Assembly: GCF_001697185.1 (NCBI RefSeq)
Contig: NZ_CP014224.1
Coordinates: 186,001-250,000, forward strand
Direction: 5' to 3'
Source: Wenyingzhuangia fucanilytica
GTDB taxonomy: Bacteria; Bacteroidota; Bacteroidia; Flavobacteriales; Flavobacteriaceae
Length of the DNA stretch: 64,000 nucleotides
Position 1 is the stretch's first letter; each line of letters starts with the position of its first letter. A program made the translations under genes and the position numbers. The notes under the pieces are model-generated. The model did not search any database, had not been told where the DNA came from, and was given only the letters and a program-made list of their open reading frames with translations. Shown here one piece after another: positions 17,104 to 26,627 of this stretch.

Positions 17104-18579
17104 TTATGAAACGATTTTTTTCATTGCCGTCATAGACTCACGTAATTCTTCACCAATATACTCAACTTCGTGCTCACGAATAGCTTTGTTTACAGCAATT
17201 AATTCAGCGTTGTCAACACCATTACTTCCTGTAGAGAATGGCTTACCAATTAAGTTGATAGGAGCGTTCTTAACGTACTCAGCAATTAAAGGCTTACAAG
17301 CGTGGTCAAATAAGTAACATCCGTACTCAGCAGTATCAGAAATTACACGGTTCATTTCAAATAATTTCTTACGTGCAATAGTGTTTGCAATTAATGGAGT
17401 CTCGTGTAAAGATTCGTAGTAAGCAGATTCTTCAACAATTCCAGAGTCAACCATTGCTTCAAAAGCCAATTCAACACCAGCTTTAACCATAGCAACCATT
17501 AAAGTACCATTGTCGTAGTATTCTTGCTCAGAAATTTCGAAATCTCCAGCAGGAGTTTTTTCAAAGTTAGTTTCTCCTGTAGCAGCTCTCCAAGTTAATA
17601 AGTTTACATCATCATTAGCCCAGTCAGCCATCATAGTAGATGAGAATTCACCAGAAATGATATCATCCATGTGCTTTTGGAATAATGGTCTCATGATGTC
17701 TTTTAACTCTTCAGAAACTTTAAAAGCTTCAATTTTAGCTGGGTTAGATAATCTATCCATCATGTTTGTAATACCTCCGTATTTTAAACCTTCAGTAATA
17801 GTTTCCCATCCGTATTGGATTAATTTAGAAGCGTAACCAGCATCAATTCCTTCAGCTACCATTTTGTCGAAACATAAGATAGATCCAGTTTGTAATAATC
17901 CACATAAAATAGTTTGCTCTCCCATTAAGTCAGACTTAACTTCAGCAACAAAAGAAGACTTTAATACACCAGCAGTGTGTCCTCCTGTACCAACAGCATA
18001 TGCTTTAGCATAATCCCATCCTTTTCCTTCTGGATCGTTTTCAGGGTGTACAGCAATTAAAGTAGGTACTCCAAATCCTCTCTTAAATTCTTCACGAACT
18101 TCAGATCCTGGAGATTTAGGTGCTACCATAATTACAGTAATATCTTTACGAATTTGCATTCCTTCTTCTACGATGTTAAAACCGTGAGAGTAAGATAATG
18201 TAGCTCCTTTTTTCATCAATGGCATCACAGCAGTTACAACAGCAGTATGTTGTTTATCTGGAGTCAAGTTGATTAATAAATCAGCAGTAGGAATCATTTC
18301 TTCATAAGTACCTACAGCAAAGTTATTTTCAGTAGCGTTTAAAAAAGATTGTCTTTTTTCTTCAATAGCAGCTCCTCTTAAAGTATAAGATACGTCTAAA
18401 CCAGAATCACGCATGTTTAACCCTTGGTTTAATCCTTGAGCACCACATCCAATGATGACGATTTTTTTACCTTTTAACGCTTCAACACCGTTGCTGAATT
18501 CGCTTCTGTCCATAAATTCACACTGTCCTAATTGCTCTAATTGCTCTCTTAAAGAAAGTGTGTTAAAATAATTTGCCAT
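17104..18579 (-). CDS. ilvC: Ketol-acid reductoisomerase, class II
   Basis: IlvC isomerises and reduces acetolactate or acetohydroxybutyrate with NADPH in valine, leucine and isoleucine synthesis. At 491 residues it is the long class II form with two copies of the knotted helical C-terminal domain. The nucleotide-binding fold starts [20 protein letters not shown]. The residues that decide NADPH preference follow ([16 protein letters not shown]). Metal-ligand carboxylates are expected in the region [15 protein letters not shown]. It lies after ilvN, separated by a hairpin with a possible own promoter. Confidence 0.96.
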   Translation of the reverse strand: MANYFNTLSLREQLEQLGQCEFMDRSEFSNGVEALKGKKIVIIGCGAQGLNQGLNMRDSGLDVSYTLRGAAIEEKRQSFLNATENNFAVGTYEEMIPTADLLINLTPDKQHTAVVTAVMPLMKKGATLSYSHGFNIVEEGMQIRKDITVIMVAPKSPGSEVREEFKRGFGVPTLIAVHPENDPEGKGWDYAKAYAVGTGGHTAGVLKSSFVAEVKSDLMGEQTILCGLLQTGSILCFDKMVAEGIDAGYASKLIQYGWETITEGLKYGGITNMMDRLSNPAKIEAFKVSEELKDIMRPLFQKHMDDIISGEFSSTMMADWANDDVNLLTWRAATGETNFEKTPAGDFEISEQEYYDNGTLMVAMVKAGVELAFEAMVDSGIVEESAYYESLHETPLIANTIARKKLFEMNRVISDTAEYGCYLFDHACKPLIAEYVKNAPINLIGKPFSTGSNGVDNAELIAVNKAIREHEVEYIGEELRESMTAMKKIVS

Positions 18580-18626
18580 TTTGCTTTTATTTTTATCTAA
18601 TTGTTTACTTGTTATTTCGCTAAAAA

Positions 18627-18660
18627 TGAGCTTGATGGTATAAAAATACCTTCAAGCTCA
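18627..18660 (-). terminator. Hairpin between ilvN and ilvC (terminator or attenuator)
   Basis: TGAGCTTGATGGTAT (18627-18641) pairs with ATACCTTCAAGCTCA (18646-18660) apart from one mismatch, and the minus strand continues into a T run. It either ends the ilvD-ilvB-ilvN transcript or sits in the ilvC leader. Confidence 0.7.
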
Positions 18661-18681
18661 AAATGTTTTTTATTGCGTTGC

Positions 18682-18689
18682 CAAATTTA
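18682..18689 (-). promoter_or_regulatory. Possible -7 box for ilvC
   Basis: The minus strand reads TAAATTTG, a match to TAnnTTTG, between the ilvN stop and the hairpin. No clear -33 box is seen. If used, the hairpin at 18627-18660 would be in the ilvC leader. Confidence 0.35.
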
Positions 18690-18696
18690 GGGAATT

Positions 18697-19221
18697 CTAT
18701 TCAGTTATCTCTCCTAAAATTTTACGAATATTCATAGCTTCTTTTGAGATAGCAACTCTACCTGAACGAACAAATTGAGCAATGCCAAAAGGTTTAAAAG
18801 ATTCGTAAATAGCATCTATTTCATGTCTTCTACCAGCTTTTTCAACGACAAAGAAATTTCTGTTTACAGTCACAATATTCATGCTGTGCTCTTTGATGAT
18901 GTTTTGAATTTGTGGATTCTCAAACAACAACTCAGACTTAAACTTGAACATAGCTGTTTCTGTAAAAATAATTTCATCCTCAGTATGATAGTAGGCCTGA
19001 ATAACTTCTACTTGTTTTTCTAATTGACCTATAATTTTCTTAACAGCATCTTCGGTCATGTTTACAACCAATATAAACCTAGAAACGTTTTCAATTTCAG
19101 AGTGTGATACAGTTAAGCTTTCTATATTAATATGTCTCTTAACAAAAATGGTTGAAATTCTGTTTAACAACCCTAAGTTGTTTTCAGAATAAACCGATAT
19201 GGTGTATGATTTTTTCTCCAT
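18697..19221 (-). CDS. ilvN: Acetolactate synthase small (regulatory) subunit
   Basis: IlvN/IlvH binds branched-chain amino acids and regulates the catalytic subunit. The 174-residue protein starts with an ACT domain (YTISVYSENNLGLLNRISTI, then NIESLTVSHSEIENVSRFIL) and has the usual second C-terminal domain (about 80-170). The gene starts 12 nt after the ilvB stop, as expected for a two-subunit enzyme made from one transcript. Confidence 0.93.
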   Translation of the reverse strand: MEKKSYTISVYSENNLGLLNRISTIFVKRHINIESLTVSHSEIENVSRFILVVNMTEDAVKKIIGQLEKQVEVIQAYYHTEDEIIFTETAMFKFKSELLFENPQIQNIIKEHSMNIVTVNRNFFVVEKAGRRHEIDAIYESFKPFGIAQFVRSGRVAISKEAMNIRKILGEITE

Positions 19222-19233
19222 GTCTTTCTTTTT

Positions 19234-20934
19234 TTAGCTTAATCTTACGTCTGATACACTTGCTCCTGTAGGTACCATTGGGAATACATTGTCTTCTTTT
19301 TCTACCATTACTTCTAAAAAGTAAGAGGTTTCGCAAGCAATCATTTCATCAATAGCACTTTGTAAATCTTCTCGTTTCACTACTTTTTTCGCAGGAATAC
19401 TATAAGCTTCGGCTAATTTTATAAAATCAGGATTAATCATTTCTGTAGAAGCATAACGTCTGTCAAAAAATAATTGTTGCCATTGACGTACCATTCCTAA
19501 GAACTCATTATTTAATACCACAATTTTAACTGCAGTTCCTGTTTGTAAAATAGTTCCTAATTCTTGACAAGTCATTTGATAACCTCCATCACCAATAATA
19601 GCCACTACATCTCTTTCAGGTGCTCCCATTTTAGCTCCAATAGAAGCTGGTAAAGCAAATCCCATAGTTCCTAAACCACCAGAAGTTACATTACTTCTAG
19701 TATTGGTAAAGTTGGCATAACGAACAGCCATCATTTGGTGTTGTCCTACGTCAGATACAATAACTGCGTTGTCTTTAGCAGCTTTGTTAATTCCTTGTAA
19801 AACTTCTCCCATGGTCAATCCCTCTTTGGTTGGATTTAACTGCCCATCAATTACTTTTTCAAATTCAATTTTATCAAATGCTCTAAATTCATTTAACCAA
19901 GCTGAATGATCGTTTTGATTAATGTATGGTAAAACTTTAGATAAAGTGTCTTTGGCATCACCAAGAACGGCAACATCTGTTTTTACGTTTTTATCTATCT
20001 CAGCAGGATCAATATCAAAATGAACTACTTTTGCTTGTTTTGCATACTTGCTTAAATCACCAGTAACACGGTCGTCAAAACGCATTCCAATAGCAATTAA
20101 AACATCACACTCATTGGTTAATTTGTTAGGTCCATAGTGCCCGTGCATTCCAACCATACCTACATTTAAAGGGTGATTGGTAGGCAATGCAGAAAGTCCT
20201 AAAACGGTCCATGCAGATGGAATTCCAGATTTTTCTATCAATGCTTTTAGTTCAGCTTCAGCACTTCCTAAAATAACTCCTTGTCCAAAAATAATCATTG
20301 GCTTTTTAGCACTGTTGATGATTTCTGCAGCTGCTTTAACCTTTTCTATATTGGTTTCAGGAATTGGCTTATAGCTTCTTACATGAGTACATTTTTCGTA
20401 ACTATAATCTAACTCAGATAATTGTGCATCTTTAGTAATGTCAATCAACACAGGACCTGGTCTACCAGATTTAGCAATGTAAAATGCTTTGGCAATAGCA
20501 GCAGGAATATCTTCTGCTTTGGTTACCTGACAGTTCCATTTGGTAATAGGTGATGAAATACTAATGACATCTGTTTCTTGAAAAGCATCAGTTCCTAATA
20601 AATGAGAAGCTACTTGTCCGGTAATACATACCATTGGAGTAGAGTCTATTTGAGCATCTGCAATTCCAGTAATTAAGTTAGTAGCTCCTGGACCAGAAGT
20701 AGCCAAAGCGACACCAACTCTTCCAGAGGTTCTTGCATATCCTTGAGCAGCGTGAGCAGCTCCTTGCTCATGTCTTGTTAAAACATGGTGCAATTGATCT
20801 TGATATTTATATAATTCATCGTAGATAGGCATGATAGCTCCACCTGGGTATCCGTATGCTACATCAACACCTTCTTCTAGAAGTGATTTAACAACGGCTT
20901 CGGCTCCTATGATTCTTTCTGTTTTTTTGTTCAT
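19234..20934 (-). CDS. ilvB: Acetolactate synthase large (catalytic) subunit
   Basis: The thiamine-diphosphate enzyme condenses pyruvate with pyruvate or 2-oxobutanoate. In 566 residues it has the N-terminal ThDP domain with catalytic E56 in TRHEQGAAHAAQGYAR, the FAD-associated middle domain, and the C-terminal ThDP-binding motif GDGGYQMTCQELGTILQTG ending in NN. Its 85-nt leader, between ilvD and the ATG, holds an ACCAA-type heptad array ending at the start codon. The partner subunit follows directly. Confidence 0.96.
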   Translation of the reverse strand: MNKKTERIIGAEAVVKSLLEEGVDVAYGYPGGAIMPIYDELYKYQDQLHHVLTRHEQGAAHAAQGYARTSGRVGVALATSGPGATNLITGIADAQIDSTPMVCITGQVASHLLGTDAFQETDVISISSPITKWNCQVTKAEDIPAAIAKAFYIAKSGRPGPVLIDITKDAQLSELDYSYEKCTHVRSYKPIPETNIEKVKAAAEIINSAKKPMIIFGQGVILGSAEAELKALIEKSGIPSAWTVLGLSALPTNHPLNVGMVGMHGHYGPNKLTNECDVLIAIGMRFDDRVTGDLSKYAKQAKVVHFDIDPAEIDKNVKTDVAVLGDAKDTLSKVLPYINQNDHSAWLNEFRAFDKIEFEKVIDGQLNPTKEGLTMGEVLQGINKAAKDNAVIVSDVGQHQMMAVRYANFTNTRSNVTSGGLGTMGFALPASIGAKMGAPERDVVAIIGDGGYQMTCQELGTILQTGTAVKIVVLNNEFLGMVRQWQQLFFDRRYASTEMINPDFIKLAEAYSIPAKKVVKREDLQSAIDEMIACETSYFLEVMVEKEDNVFPMVPTGASVSDVRLS

Positions 20935-20937
20935 GGT

Positions 20938-20965
20938 AGTTGGTGTTTGGTAGTTGGTATTTGGT
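20938..20965 (-). repeat. Heptad array directly upstream of ilvB, ACCAANN unit
   Basis: Read on the minus strand this is ACCAAAT, ACCAACT, ACCAAAC, ACCAACT and then ACC next to the ATG, a strict 7-nt pitch. Further upstream, 20991-21010 carries the inverted counterpart (AAATACCAATTT and CTAACTAC on plus), so the two could pair around a GCGAAGC mini-hairpin (20980-20986). Confidence 0.75.
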
Positions 20966-21019
20966 AAGAGTTCTAAAAGCGAAGCGTACTAAATACCAAT
21001 TTCTAACTACTTTATTTTA

Positions 21020-22699
21020 TTAATATTTATCAGTAACACATCCTTCAGAAGCAGAAGCTACTGATTTAGCGTACTTAAATAAGATTCCTTTATTGTGTTT
21101 TAAAGGTGGTTGTATCCATTTGGCTTTACGTTCTGCAATTTCTTGTTCAGAAACTTGTAACGTAATAGAATTATCTTCTGCGCTAATAGTAATGGTATCT
21201 CCCGTTTCTACCAATCCAATCAATCCACCGTCTTGTGCTTCGGGCGTTATGTGACCTACTACAAAACCGTGAGTACCACCAGAAAAACGTCCGTCAGTAA
21301 TCAAAGCAACTGATTTTCCTAAACCAGCTCCCATAATTAATGATGTTGGTTTTAGCATCTCTGGCATACCAGGTCCACCTTTAGGTCCAACATAACGAAT
21401 AACGACGACGTCTCCTCTATTTACTTCTCCATTAGAAATTCCTGTATTTGCTGCTTGTTCACCATCGTAGACAACAGCTCTTCCTTCGAATTTTAATCCT
21501 TCGTTTCCAGAAATTTTAGCAACAGCACCTTTTTCTGCAAGGTTTCCGTATAAAATCTGTAGGTTTCCAGAAGATTTTAAAGCTTTGTCTGTAGGGAAAA
21601 CTACATCTTGATCTTCAAATTCCATTGCCTTAACATCAGCTAAGTTTTCTGCCAATGTTTTTCCAGTAACAGTCATACAATCTCCATGTAAATACCCTTC
21701 TTCTAATAAGTATTTCATAATGGCAGGAGTACCTCCAACACCATGAACATCTTCCATTAAGTATTTTCCAGATGGTTTTAAATCTGCAATTAATGGAGTT
21801 CTATCAGAAACTCTTTGGAAATCTTCTAAAGTAAAGTCTATATCTGCTGCATAAGCAATAGCTAAATAGTGCAATACCGCATTGGTAGATCCACCTAAAG
21901 CGTTTACTATGGCAACCGCATTTTCTATAGATTTTTTAGTAACAATATCTTTTGGTTTTAAATCTAACTCCAATAAGTTCTTCATTGCCTGTGCAGTACG
22001 CTCAGCTTCTGATAATTTATTAGGGTTTTCTGCAGGAATAGAAGAGTTGTAAGGCAAAGCCAATCCCATACATTCTATAGAAGATGCCATGGTATTAGCA
22101 GTATACATTCCTCCACAAGCTCCAGCACCTGGAATTGCTGCTTTGATAATTTCTCTATATTCAGTTTCGTCAATTTCACCTGCAACTTTTTGCCCTAAAG
22201 CTTCAAAAGCAGATACGATGTTTAATTTACGTCCTTTGTATTTACCAGATGCGATAGTTCCTCCGTATACCATAATAGAAGGTCGGTTTAAACGCAACAT
22301 AGCAATAATAGCTCCTGGCATGTTTTTATCACATCCTACTACACCTATTAAACCATCATAACTTTGTGCATTAACAACAGTTTCCATAGAATCTGCAATA
22401 ATATCTCTAGAAGCTAATGAGTAGTTCATTCCAGAAGTACCCATAGAAATACCATCACTCACACCAATAGTGTTAAATGTCAACCCAACTTGATCGTTAA
22501 GATTAGCGTATTTTTTGATTTCTTGAGCCAAGTTATTCAAATGCATGTTACATGGGTTTCCGTCATAACCAGTACTTGCAATACCGATTTGAGGTTTATT
22601 CATGTCTTCATCTGTTAATCCTACTGCGTACAACATTGCTTGAGAAGCTGGTTGTGATGGATCTTGAGTAAGTCTTTTACTGTGTTTATTTAATGCCAT
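21020..22699 (-). CDS. ilvD: Dihydroxy-acid dehydratase
   Basis: IlvD dehydrates 2,3-dihydroxy acids to 2-oxo acids, the step before transamination in branched-chain synthesis. The 559-residue protein contains the Fe-S ligand cysteines in [21 protein letters not shown] and [17 protein letters not shown], and ends in the substrate-binding [20 protein letters not shown] region. It is the first gene of the ilv cluster; 85 nt separate it from ilvB. A possible -7 promoter box lies 40 nt upstream. Confidence 0.96.
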   Translation of the reverse strand: MALNKHSKRLTQDPSQPASQAMLYAVGLTDEDMNKPQIGIASTGYDGNPCNMHLNNLAQEIKKYANLNDQVGLTFNTIGVSDGISMGTSGMNYSLASRDIIADSMETVVNAQSYDGLIGVVGCDKNMPGAIIAMLRLNRPSIMVYGGTIASGKYKGRKLNIVSAFEALGQKVAGEIDETEYREIIKAAIPGAGACGGMYTANTMASSIECMGLALPYNSSIPAENPNKLSEAERTAQAMKNLLELDLKPKDIVTKKSIENAVAIVNALGGSTNAVLHYLAIAYAADIDFTLEDFQRVSDRTPLIADLKPSGKYLMEDVHGVGGTPAIMKYLLEEGYLHGDCMTVTGKTLAENLADVKAMEFEDQDVVFPTDKALKSSGNLQILYGNLAEKGAVAKISGNEGLKFEGRAVVYDGEQAANTGISNGEVNRGDVVVIRYVGPKGGPGMPEMLKPTSLIMGAGLGKSVALITDGRFSGGTHGFVVGHITPEAQDGGLIGLVETGDTITISAEDNSITLQVSEQEIAERKAKWIQPPLKHNKGILFKYAKSVASASEGCVTDKY

Positions 22700-22739
22700 T
22701 CTTAAATGTCTTTATTTCGAAAATTTCTCAATGAACACA

Positions 22740-22747
22740 CAAAATTA
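22740..22747 (-). promoter_or_regulatory. Possible -7 box for the ilv cluster
   Basis: The minus strand reads TAATTTTG (TAnnTTTG). A convincing -33 box is missing. The divergent 355-nt gap 22700-23054 otherwise holds the gltA promoter and AT-rich DNA. I see no leader peptide or T-box there. Confidence 0.4.
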
Positions 22748-22983
22748 GAATAGTAATTAAGGATAAAAAAATAATCATAAAAAACTTACGTTGTTCAATT
22801 TGTTTATTTTATTGTAATTAATTGATATACAGAAGATTGTGTTTTTAAAGTAATGATGTTAAGTTCTTTATAATCTATTTGTAAATATTCTTTAAAAATG
22901 GAATAGTTGTTATATATTGTAAGTCAAATAAGAGTTTTGTTAAACTACGTATATGTACGTAGTAAAATTAAGTAGTTTTATCT

Positions 22984-23013
22984 TTTGAAAAAAGGGATTT
23001 ATTTGTAGATTTG
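22984..23013 (+). promoter_or_regulatory. Predicted gltA promoter
   Basis: TTTG (22984-22987), 18 nt, then TAGATTTG (23006-23013) fits the Bacteroidota sigma-A consensus well. Transcription would begin near 23018, giving a leader of about 37 nt. Confidence 0.7.
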
Positions 23014-23054
23014 TGAATCTCAAGAAAATATATTAAGGAAATATTAAATTTTAT

Positions 23055-24341
23055 ATGTCAAACACAGCAATACTAGAAATAGAAGGAAAAAAGTACGAGC
23101 TTCCATTAGAGCGTGGTTCAGAGAACGAAATAGCAATTGATATCAAAGCGCTTAGAGGAGCAACGGGTGGTGTGACGACAATTGATCCAGGATTTAAAAA
23201 CACAGGTTCATGTAAAAGTGCTATTACCTTTTTAGATGGTGAGAAAGGGATCTTAAGATATAGAGGGTATGCAATTGAAGAATTAGCAGCAGAAGCTTCT
23301 TTTCTAGAAGTTTCATATTTGTTGATTTTTGGAGAGTTACCAACAGCTGAGCAGTTGGAGAAATTTGATCAAGACATCAAAGACAATTCAATGGTGGATG
23401 AAGATATTCACAAAATTTTAGATGCTTTTCCTAAAAACGCACACCCAATGGGAGTGTTAACATCTTTAACAAGTGCTTTAACTGCCTTTAATCCTAAAGC
23501 AGTAGATATCTCTTCTGAAGAAGATATGTACAATGCCATTGTGATATTAATGGGTAAATTCCCTGTGTTAGTATCTTGGTGTATGCGTAAGATGAAGGGT
23601 GAACCTTTAGATTATGGAGATGTTGATTTGAGCTACGAAGAGAATTTTGCAAAAATGATGTTCAAAAAGCCAAACAAAGAATATCAAATCAACAAAATTG
23701 TTATCGATGCACTTGATAAGTTATTAATCTTACATGCAGATCACGAGCAAAACTGTTCTACATCTACAGTAAGAATAGTTGGATCATCTCATGCTGGATT
23801 ATTTGCTTCAATTTCTGCAGGAATTTCTGCTTTATGGGGACCATTACACGGTGGTGCTAACCAAGCGGTTATTGAAATGTTAGAGGCAATTAAAGAAGAT
23901 GGTGGAGATTTTGAAAAATATTTAGCTAAAGCAAAAGACAAACAAGATCCTTTCCGTTTAATGGGATTCGGACATAGAGTTTATAAAAACTTTGATCCTC
24001 GTGCTAAGATTATAAAAGTTGCAGCAGAAGAGATTTTAAAAGATTTAGATATAGAAGATCCTGTGCTTGATATTGCTAGAGGTTTATCTGAAGCAGCATT
24101 AAGTGATGAGTACTTTAAATCTAGAAACTTATATCCTAACGTAGATTTCTATTCAGGGATTATTTACCGTGCATTAGGAATCCCTGTAGAGATGTTTACA
24201 GTGTTATTCGCAATGGGACGTTTACCAGGATGGATTGCTCAGTGGAAAGAAATGAGAGAGAACAAAGAGCCTATTGGTCGTCCTCGTCAATTATATGTAG
24301 GGGAAACATTAAGACCTTATGTTTCTATCGATAAAAGATAA
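23055..24341 (+). CDS. gltA: Citrate synthase
   Basis: GltA condenses acetyl-CoA and oxaloacetate at the entry to the TCA cycle. The 428-residue protein has the type I (hexameric-type) N-terminal beta domain (GKKYELPLERGSENEIAIDI) and the catalytic motifs HADHEQNCSTSTVR, GPLHGGANQAVIEML and MGFGHRVYKNFDPRA. The aspartate region NVDFYSGIIYRALG is also present. The length is normal for the family. The gene is monocistronic between a well-formed promoter and a terminator. Confidence 0.96.
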   Translation: MSNTAILEIEGKKYELPLERGSENEIAIDIKALRGATGGVTTIDPGFKNTGSCKSAITFLDGEKGILRYRGYAIEELAAEASFLEVSYLLIFGELPTAEQLEKFDQDIKDNSMVDEDIHKILDAFPKNAHPMGVLTSLTSALTAFNPKAVDISSEEDMYNAIVILMGKFPVLVSWCMRKMKGEPLDYGDVDLSYEENFAKMMFKKPNKEYQINKIVIDALDKLLILHADHEQNCSTSTVRIVGSSHAGLFASISAGISALWGPLHGGANQAVIEMLEAIKEDGGDFEKYLAKAKDKQDPFRLMGFGHRVYKNFDPRAKIIKVAAEEILKDLDIEDPVLDIARGLSEAALSDEYFKSRNLYPNVDFYSGIIYRALGIPVEMFTVLFAMGRLPGWIAQWKEMRENKEPIGRPRQLYVGETLRPYVSIDKR

Positions 24342-24360
24342 TATCTTTATGATAAAATTA

Positions 24361-24392
24361 AAAACTCCAATACAAAGTATTGGAGTTTTTTT
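24361..24392 (+). terminator. Terminator of gltA
   Basis: A perfect 13-bp stem (24361-24373 with 24377-24389) with a 3-nt loop runs into a T tract. Confidence 0.9.
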
Positions 24393-24425
24393 ATGCGCTG
24401 TTTTTTGAATTAAATATTGAGGAAT

Positions 24426-24464
24426 AAAAAATCCCCTTTCTTAAATTAAGAAAGGGGATTTTTT
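24426..24464 (-). terminator. Terminator of accD
   Basis: A long perfect inverted repeat (24426-24442 with 24448-24464), A6 on one side and T6 on the other, lies 20 nt beyond the accD stop. Confidence 0.9.
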
Positions 24465-24484
24465 ATATGATGACTAAAGAAGTT

Positions 24485-25357
24485 TTAGCTAGCTTCTTCG
24501 GTTCTAATTTTATTGTTTTGAATCAAATCAATATAAAGATTGATTTGTTTTTTTAAGTTTTTACGCTCGTAAATAGCATCTAAGAAACCGTGTTCTAATA
24601 AAAACTCTGAACGTTGGAAACCTTCTGGTAAATCTTGACCAGTAGTATCTCTAACAACACGTGGTCCTGCAAAGGCAACCAAAGCGTTAGGTTCAGCAAT
24701 GTTAATATCTCCTAACATGGCATAAGAGGCAGTTGTTCCTCCTGTGGTAGGGTCTGTACATAATGAGATGTACGGAATTTTAGCCTTTGCCAATTGTGTT
24801 AATTTAGCAGAGGTTTTAACCAATTGCATTAATGATAATGGTGCTTCTTGCATACGAGCCCCACCAGATTTAGAAATCATTAAAAATGGAATGTTGTTTT
24901 CTCTTGCGTAATCAATAGCTCTTGCTATTTTTTCACCTACAACAGATCCCATTGAACCTCCAATAAAGGCAAAATCCATAGCAGCAATAACTAATGGTTT
25001 TCCGTATGAATCACCTACAGCAGTTCTTACAGCATCATTTAATTTTGTTTTTGCTTGAGCCTCTTTAATTCTTACTGGGTAAGGTTTGGTATCTTCAAAG
25101 TCTAAAGAATCGACAGATGTTAAACTTTCATTTAACTCAGTGTATTTATTGTCGTCAAACAAAATTTCAAAATACTCATTACTTCCAATTCTAACGTGGT
25201 ATCCGTCTTCTGGACTCACATATAAATTTTCTTTTAACTCATCAGTATCTATAATTTTACCACTAGGAGTTTTGTACCATAAACCTTTAGGTACATCTTT
25301 CTTTGCTTCTGTAGGGGTTTGAATTCCTTTATCACTTCTTTTAAACCAAGCTGTCAT
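24485..25357 (-). CDS. accD: Acetyl-CoA carboxylase carboxyltransferase subunit beta, without zinc-ribbon cysteines
   Basis: AccD with AccA transfers the carboxyl group from biotin to acetyl-CoA in fatty-acid synthesis. The 290-residue protein has the crotonase-like core ([55 protein letters not shown]). In the N-terminal domain the usual CPxC and CPxCG pairs are replaced: KTPSGKIID and [12 protein letters not shown] hold no cysteine. The surrounding sequence ([20 protein letters not shown]) is still collinear with the family, so the fold is kept without the metal site. It lies upstream of a terminator and downstream of fbaA's terminator. Confidence 0.94.
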   Translation of the reverse strand: MTAWFKRSDKGIQTPTEAKKDVPKGLWYKTPSGKIIDTDELKENLYVSPEDGYHVRIGSNEYFEILFDDNKYTELNESLTSVDSLDFEDTKPYPVRIKEAQAKTKLNDAVRTAVGDSYGKPLVIAAMDFAFIGGSMGSVVGEKIARAIDYARENNIPFLMISKSGGARMQEAPLSLMQLVKTSAKLTQLAKAKIPYISLCTDPTTGGTTASYAMLGDINIAEPNALVAFAGPRVVRDTTGQDLPEGFQRSEFLLEHGFLDAIYERKNLKKQINLYIDLIQNNKIRTEEAS

Positions 25358-25389
25358 AATTATTCATTTAAATAGGTGGGCAATTTACT

Positions 25390-25430
25390 AAAAAAAATAG
25401 AGAAACTGCATAAAAACAGTTTCTCTATTG
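25390..25430 (-). terminator. Terminator between fbaA and accD
   Basis: A 13-bp perfect stem (25396-25408 with 25417-25429) with an 8-nt loop has a T tail on the minus strand, from the A run at 25390-25397. Confidence 0.8.
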
Positions 25431-25461
25431 TATTTGGTAAAAACAATTTTAATCTAATTGA

Positions 25462-26529
25462 TTATAAAGTGTTTACGTTGTTTAAGTCAGAAAAAGCTTG
25501 CTTTAAACGTGCTTTTAAAGTTTCTTCACCTTTACGTAACCAAACTCTTGGGTCGTAGTATTTCTTGTTTGGTGCCTCAGCTCCTGAAGGGTTACCGATT
25601 TGAGATTGTAAGTAGTCTGTGTTAGCAGCCATATAGTCTCTAACTCCTTCCATAAATGCATACTGTAAATCAGTATCAATATTCATTTTGATAGCTCCAT
25701 AACCAATAGCTTCTCTAATTTCTTCTACAGAAGAACCAGATCCTCCATGGAATACGAAGTCAATTGGGTTGTGAGATAATCCGTGCTTCTTTTCGATGAA
25801 TTTTTGTGAATTATCTAAGATTTTTGGAGTTAACTTCACGTTTCCTGGCTTGTAAACACCGTGTACATTTCCAAAAGCAGCAGCAACTGTAAATCTTGGA
25901 GAAACTTCAGATAATTGCTCGTAAGAGTAGTTTACTTCTTCTGGTTGAGTGTATAATTTAGATTCATCAACGTTAGAGTTGTCAACACCATCTTCTTCAC
26001 CTCCTGTGATACCTAATTCAATTTCTAAAGTCATACCCATTTTATCCATACGCTTTAAGTATTCTTTACAAATAGCGATGTTTTCTTCTAAAGGCTCTTC
26101 GGATAAATCAATCATGTGAGAAGAGAATAATGGAGCTCCAGTTTCCTCAAAGTGTTTTTCAGAAGCATCTAATAAACCATCAATCCAAGGTAATAAATTT
26201 TTAGCAGCGTGGTCTGTATGTAAAATTACAGGTACTCCATAAGCTACAGATAATTCGTGTACGTGTTTTGCTCCAGCAACAGCTCCAGCAATAGCAGCAG
26301 CTTGACCATCGTTAGATAATCCTTTTCCTGCGTTAAAAATTGCTCCACCGTTAGAGAACTGAATAATTACAGGTGAGTTTAATTCTTTAGCAGTTTCTAA
26401 AACTGTGTTGATTGTGTTACTACCTGTTACGTTAACAGCTGGTAATGCAAATTGTTTTTCTTTTGCTAGTTTGAAAATTTCTTGAACTGCATCTCCTGTA
26501 GCAACTCCTGGTTTGATATTGTAACTCAT
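25462..26529 (-). CDS. fbaA: Class II fructose-1,6-bisphosphate aldolase
   Basis: This Zn-dependent aldolase interconverts fructose-1,6-bisphosphate with dihydroxyacetone phosphate and glyceraldehyde-3-phosphate. At 355 residues it matches the class IIA (FbaA) length. Zinc and catalytic motifs are present: VILHTDHAAKNLLPWIDG, ELGITGGEEDGVDNSN, AAFGNVHGVYKPGNV, FVFHGGSGSSVEEIREAI and GAIKMNIDTDLQYAF. It is monocistronic, with a TATTTTTG box 31 nt upstream and its own terminator. Confidence 0.95.
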   Translation of the reverse strand: MSYNIKPGVATGDAVQEIFKLAKEKQFALPAVNVTGSNTINTVLETAKELNSPVIIQFSNGGAIFNAGKGLSNDGQAAAIAGAVAGAKHVHELSVAYGVPVILHTDHAAKNLLPWIDGLLDASEKHFEETGAPLFSSHMIDLSEEPLEENIAICKEYLKRMDKMGMTLEIELGITGGEEDGVDNSNVDESKLYTQPEEVNYSYEQLSEVSPRFTVAAAFGNVHGVYKPGNVKLTPKILDNSQKFIEKKHGLSHNPIDFVFHGGSGSSVEEIREAIGYGAIKMNIDTDLQYAFMEGVRDYMAANTDYLQSQIGNPSGAEAPNKKYYDPRVWLRKGEETLKARLKQAFSDLNNVNTL

Positions 26530-26559
26530 TTTATAATTAGTTTATTGAATTAATCACAA

Positions 26560-26567
26560 CAAAAATA
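26560..26567 (-). promoter_or_regulatory. Predicted -7 box for fbaA
   Basis: The minus strand reads TATTTTTG (TAnnTTTG), 31 nt before the fbaA ATG. The -33 region is poor. Confidence 0.45.
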
Positions 26568-26627
26568 GTCATTTTTATATAATAAACAGGGGGCAAGTGT
26601 ACTAGTTTATACGAAAACGATATCGTA

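Noticed and set aside
22700-23054. Leader peptide or T-box upstream of ilvD
   Set aside because: No short frame rich in Ile, Leu or Val codons and no T-box-like structure was seen. Only promoter boxes can be supported.
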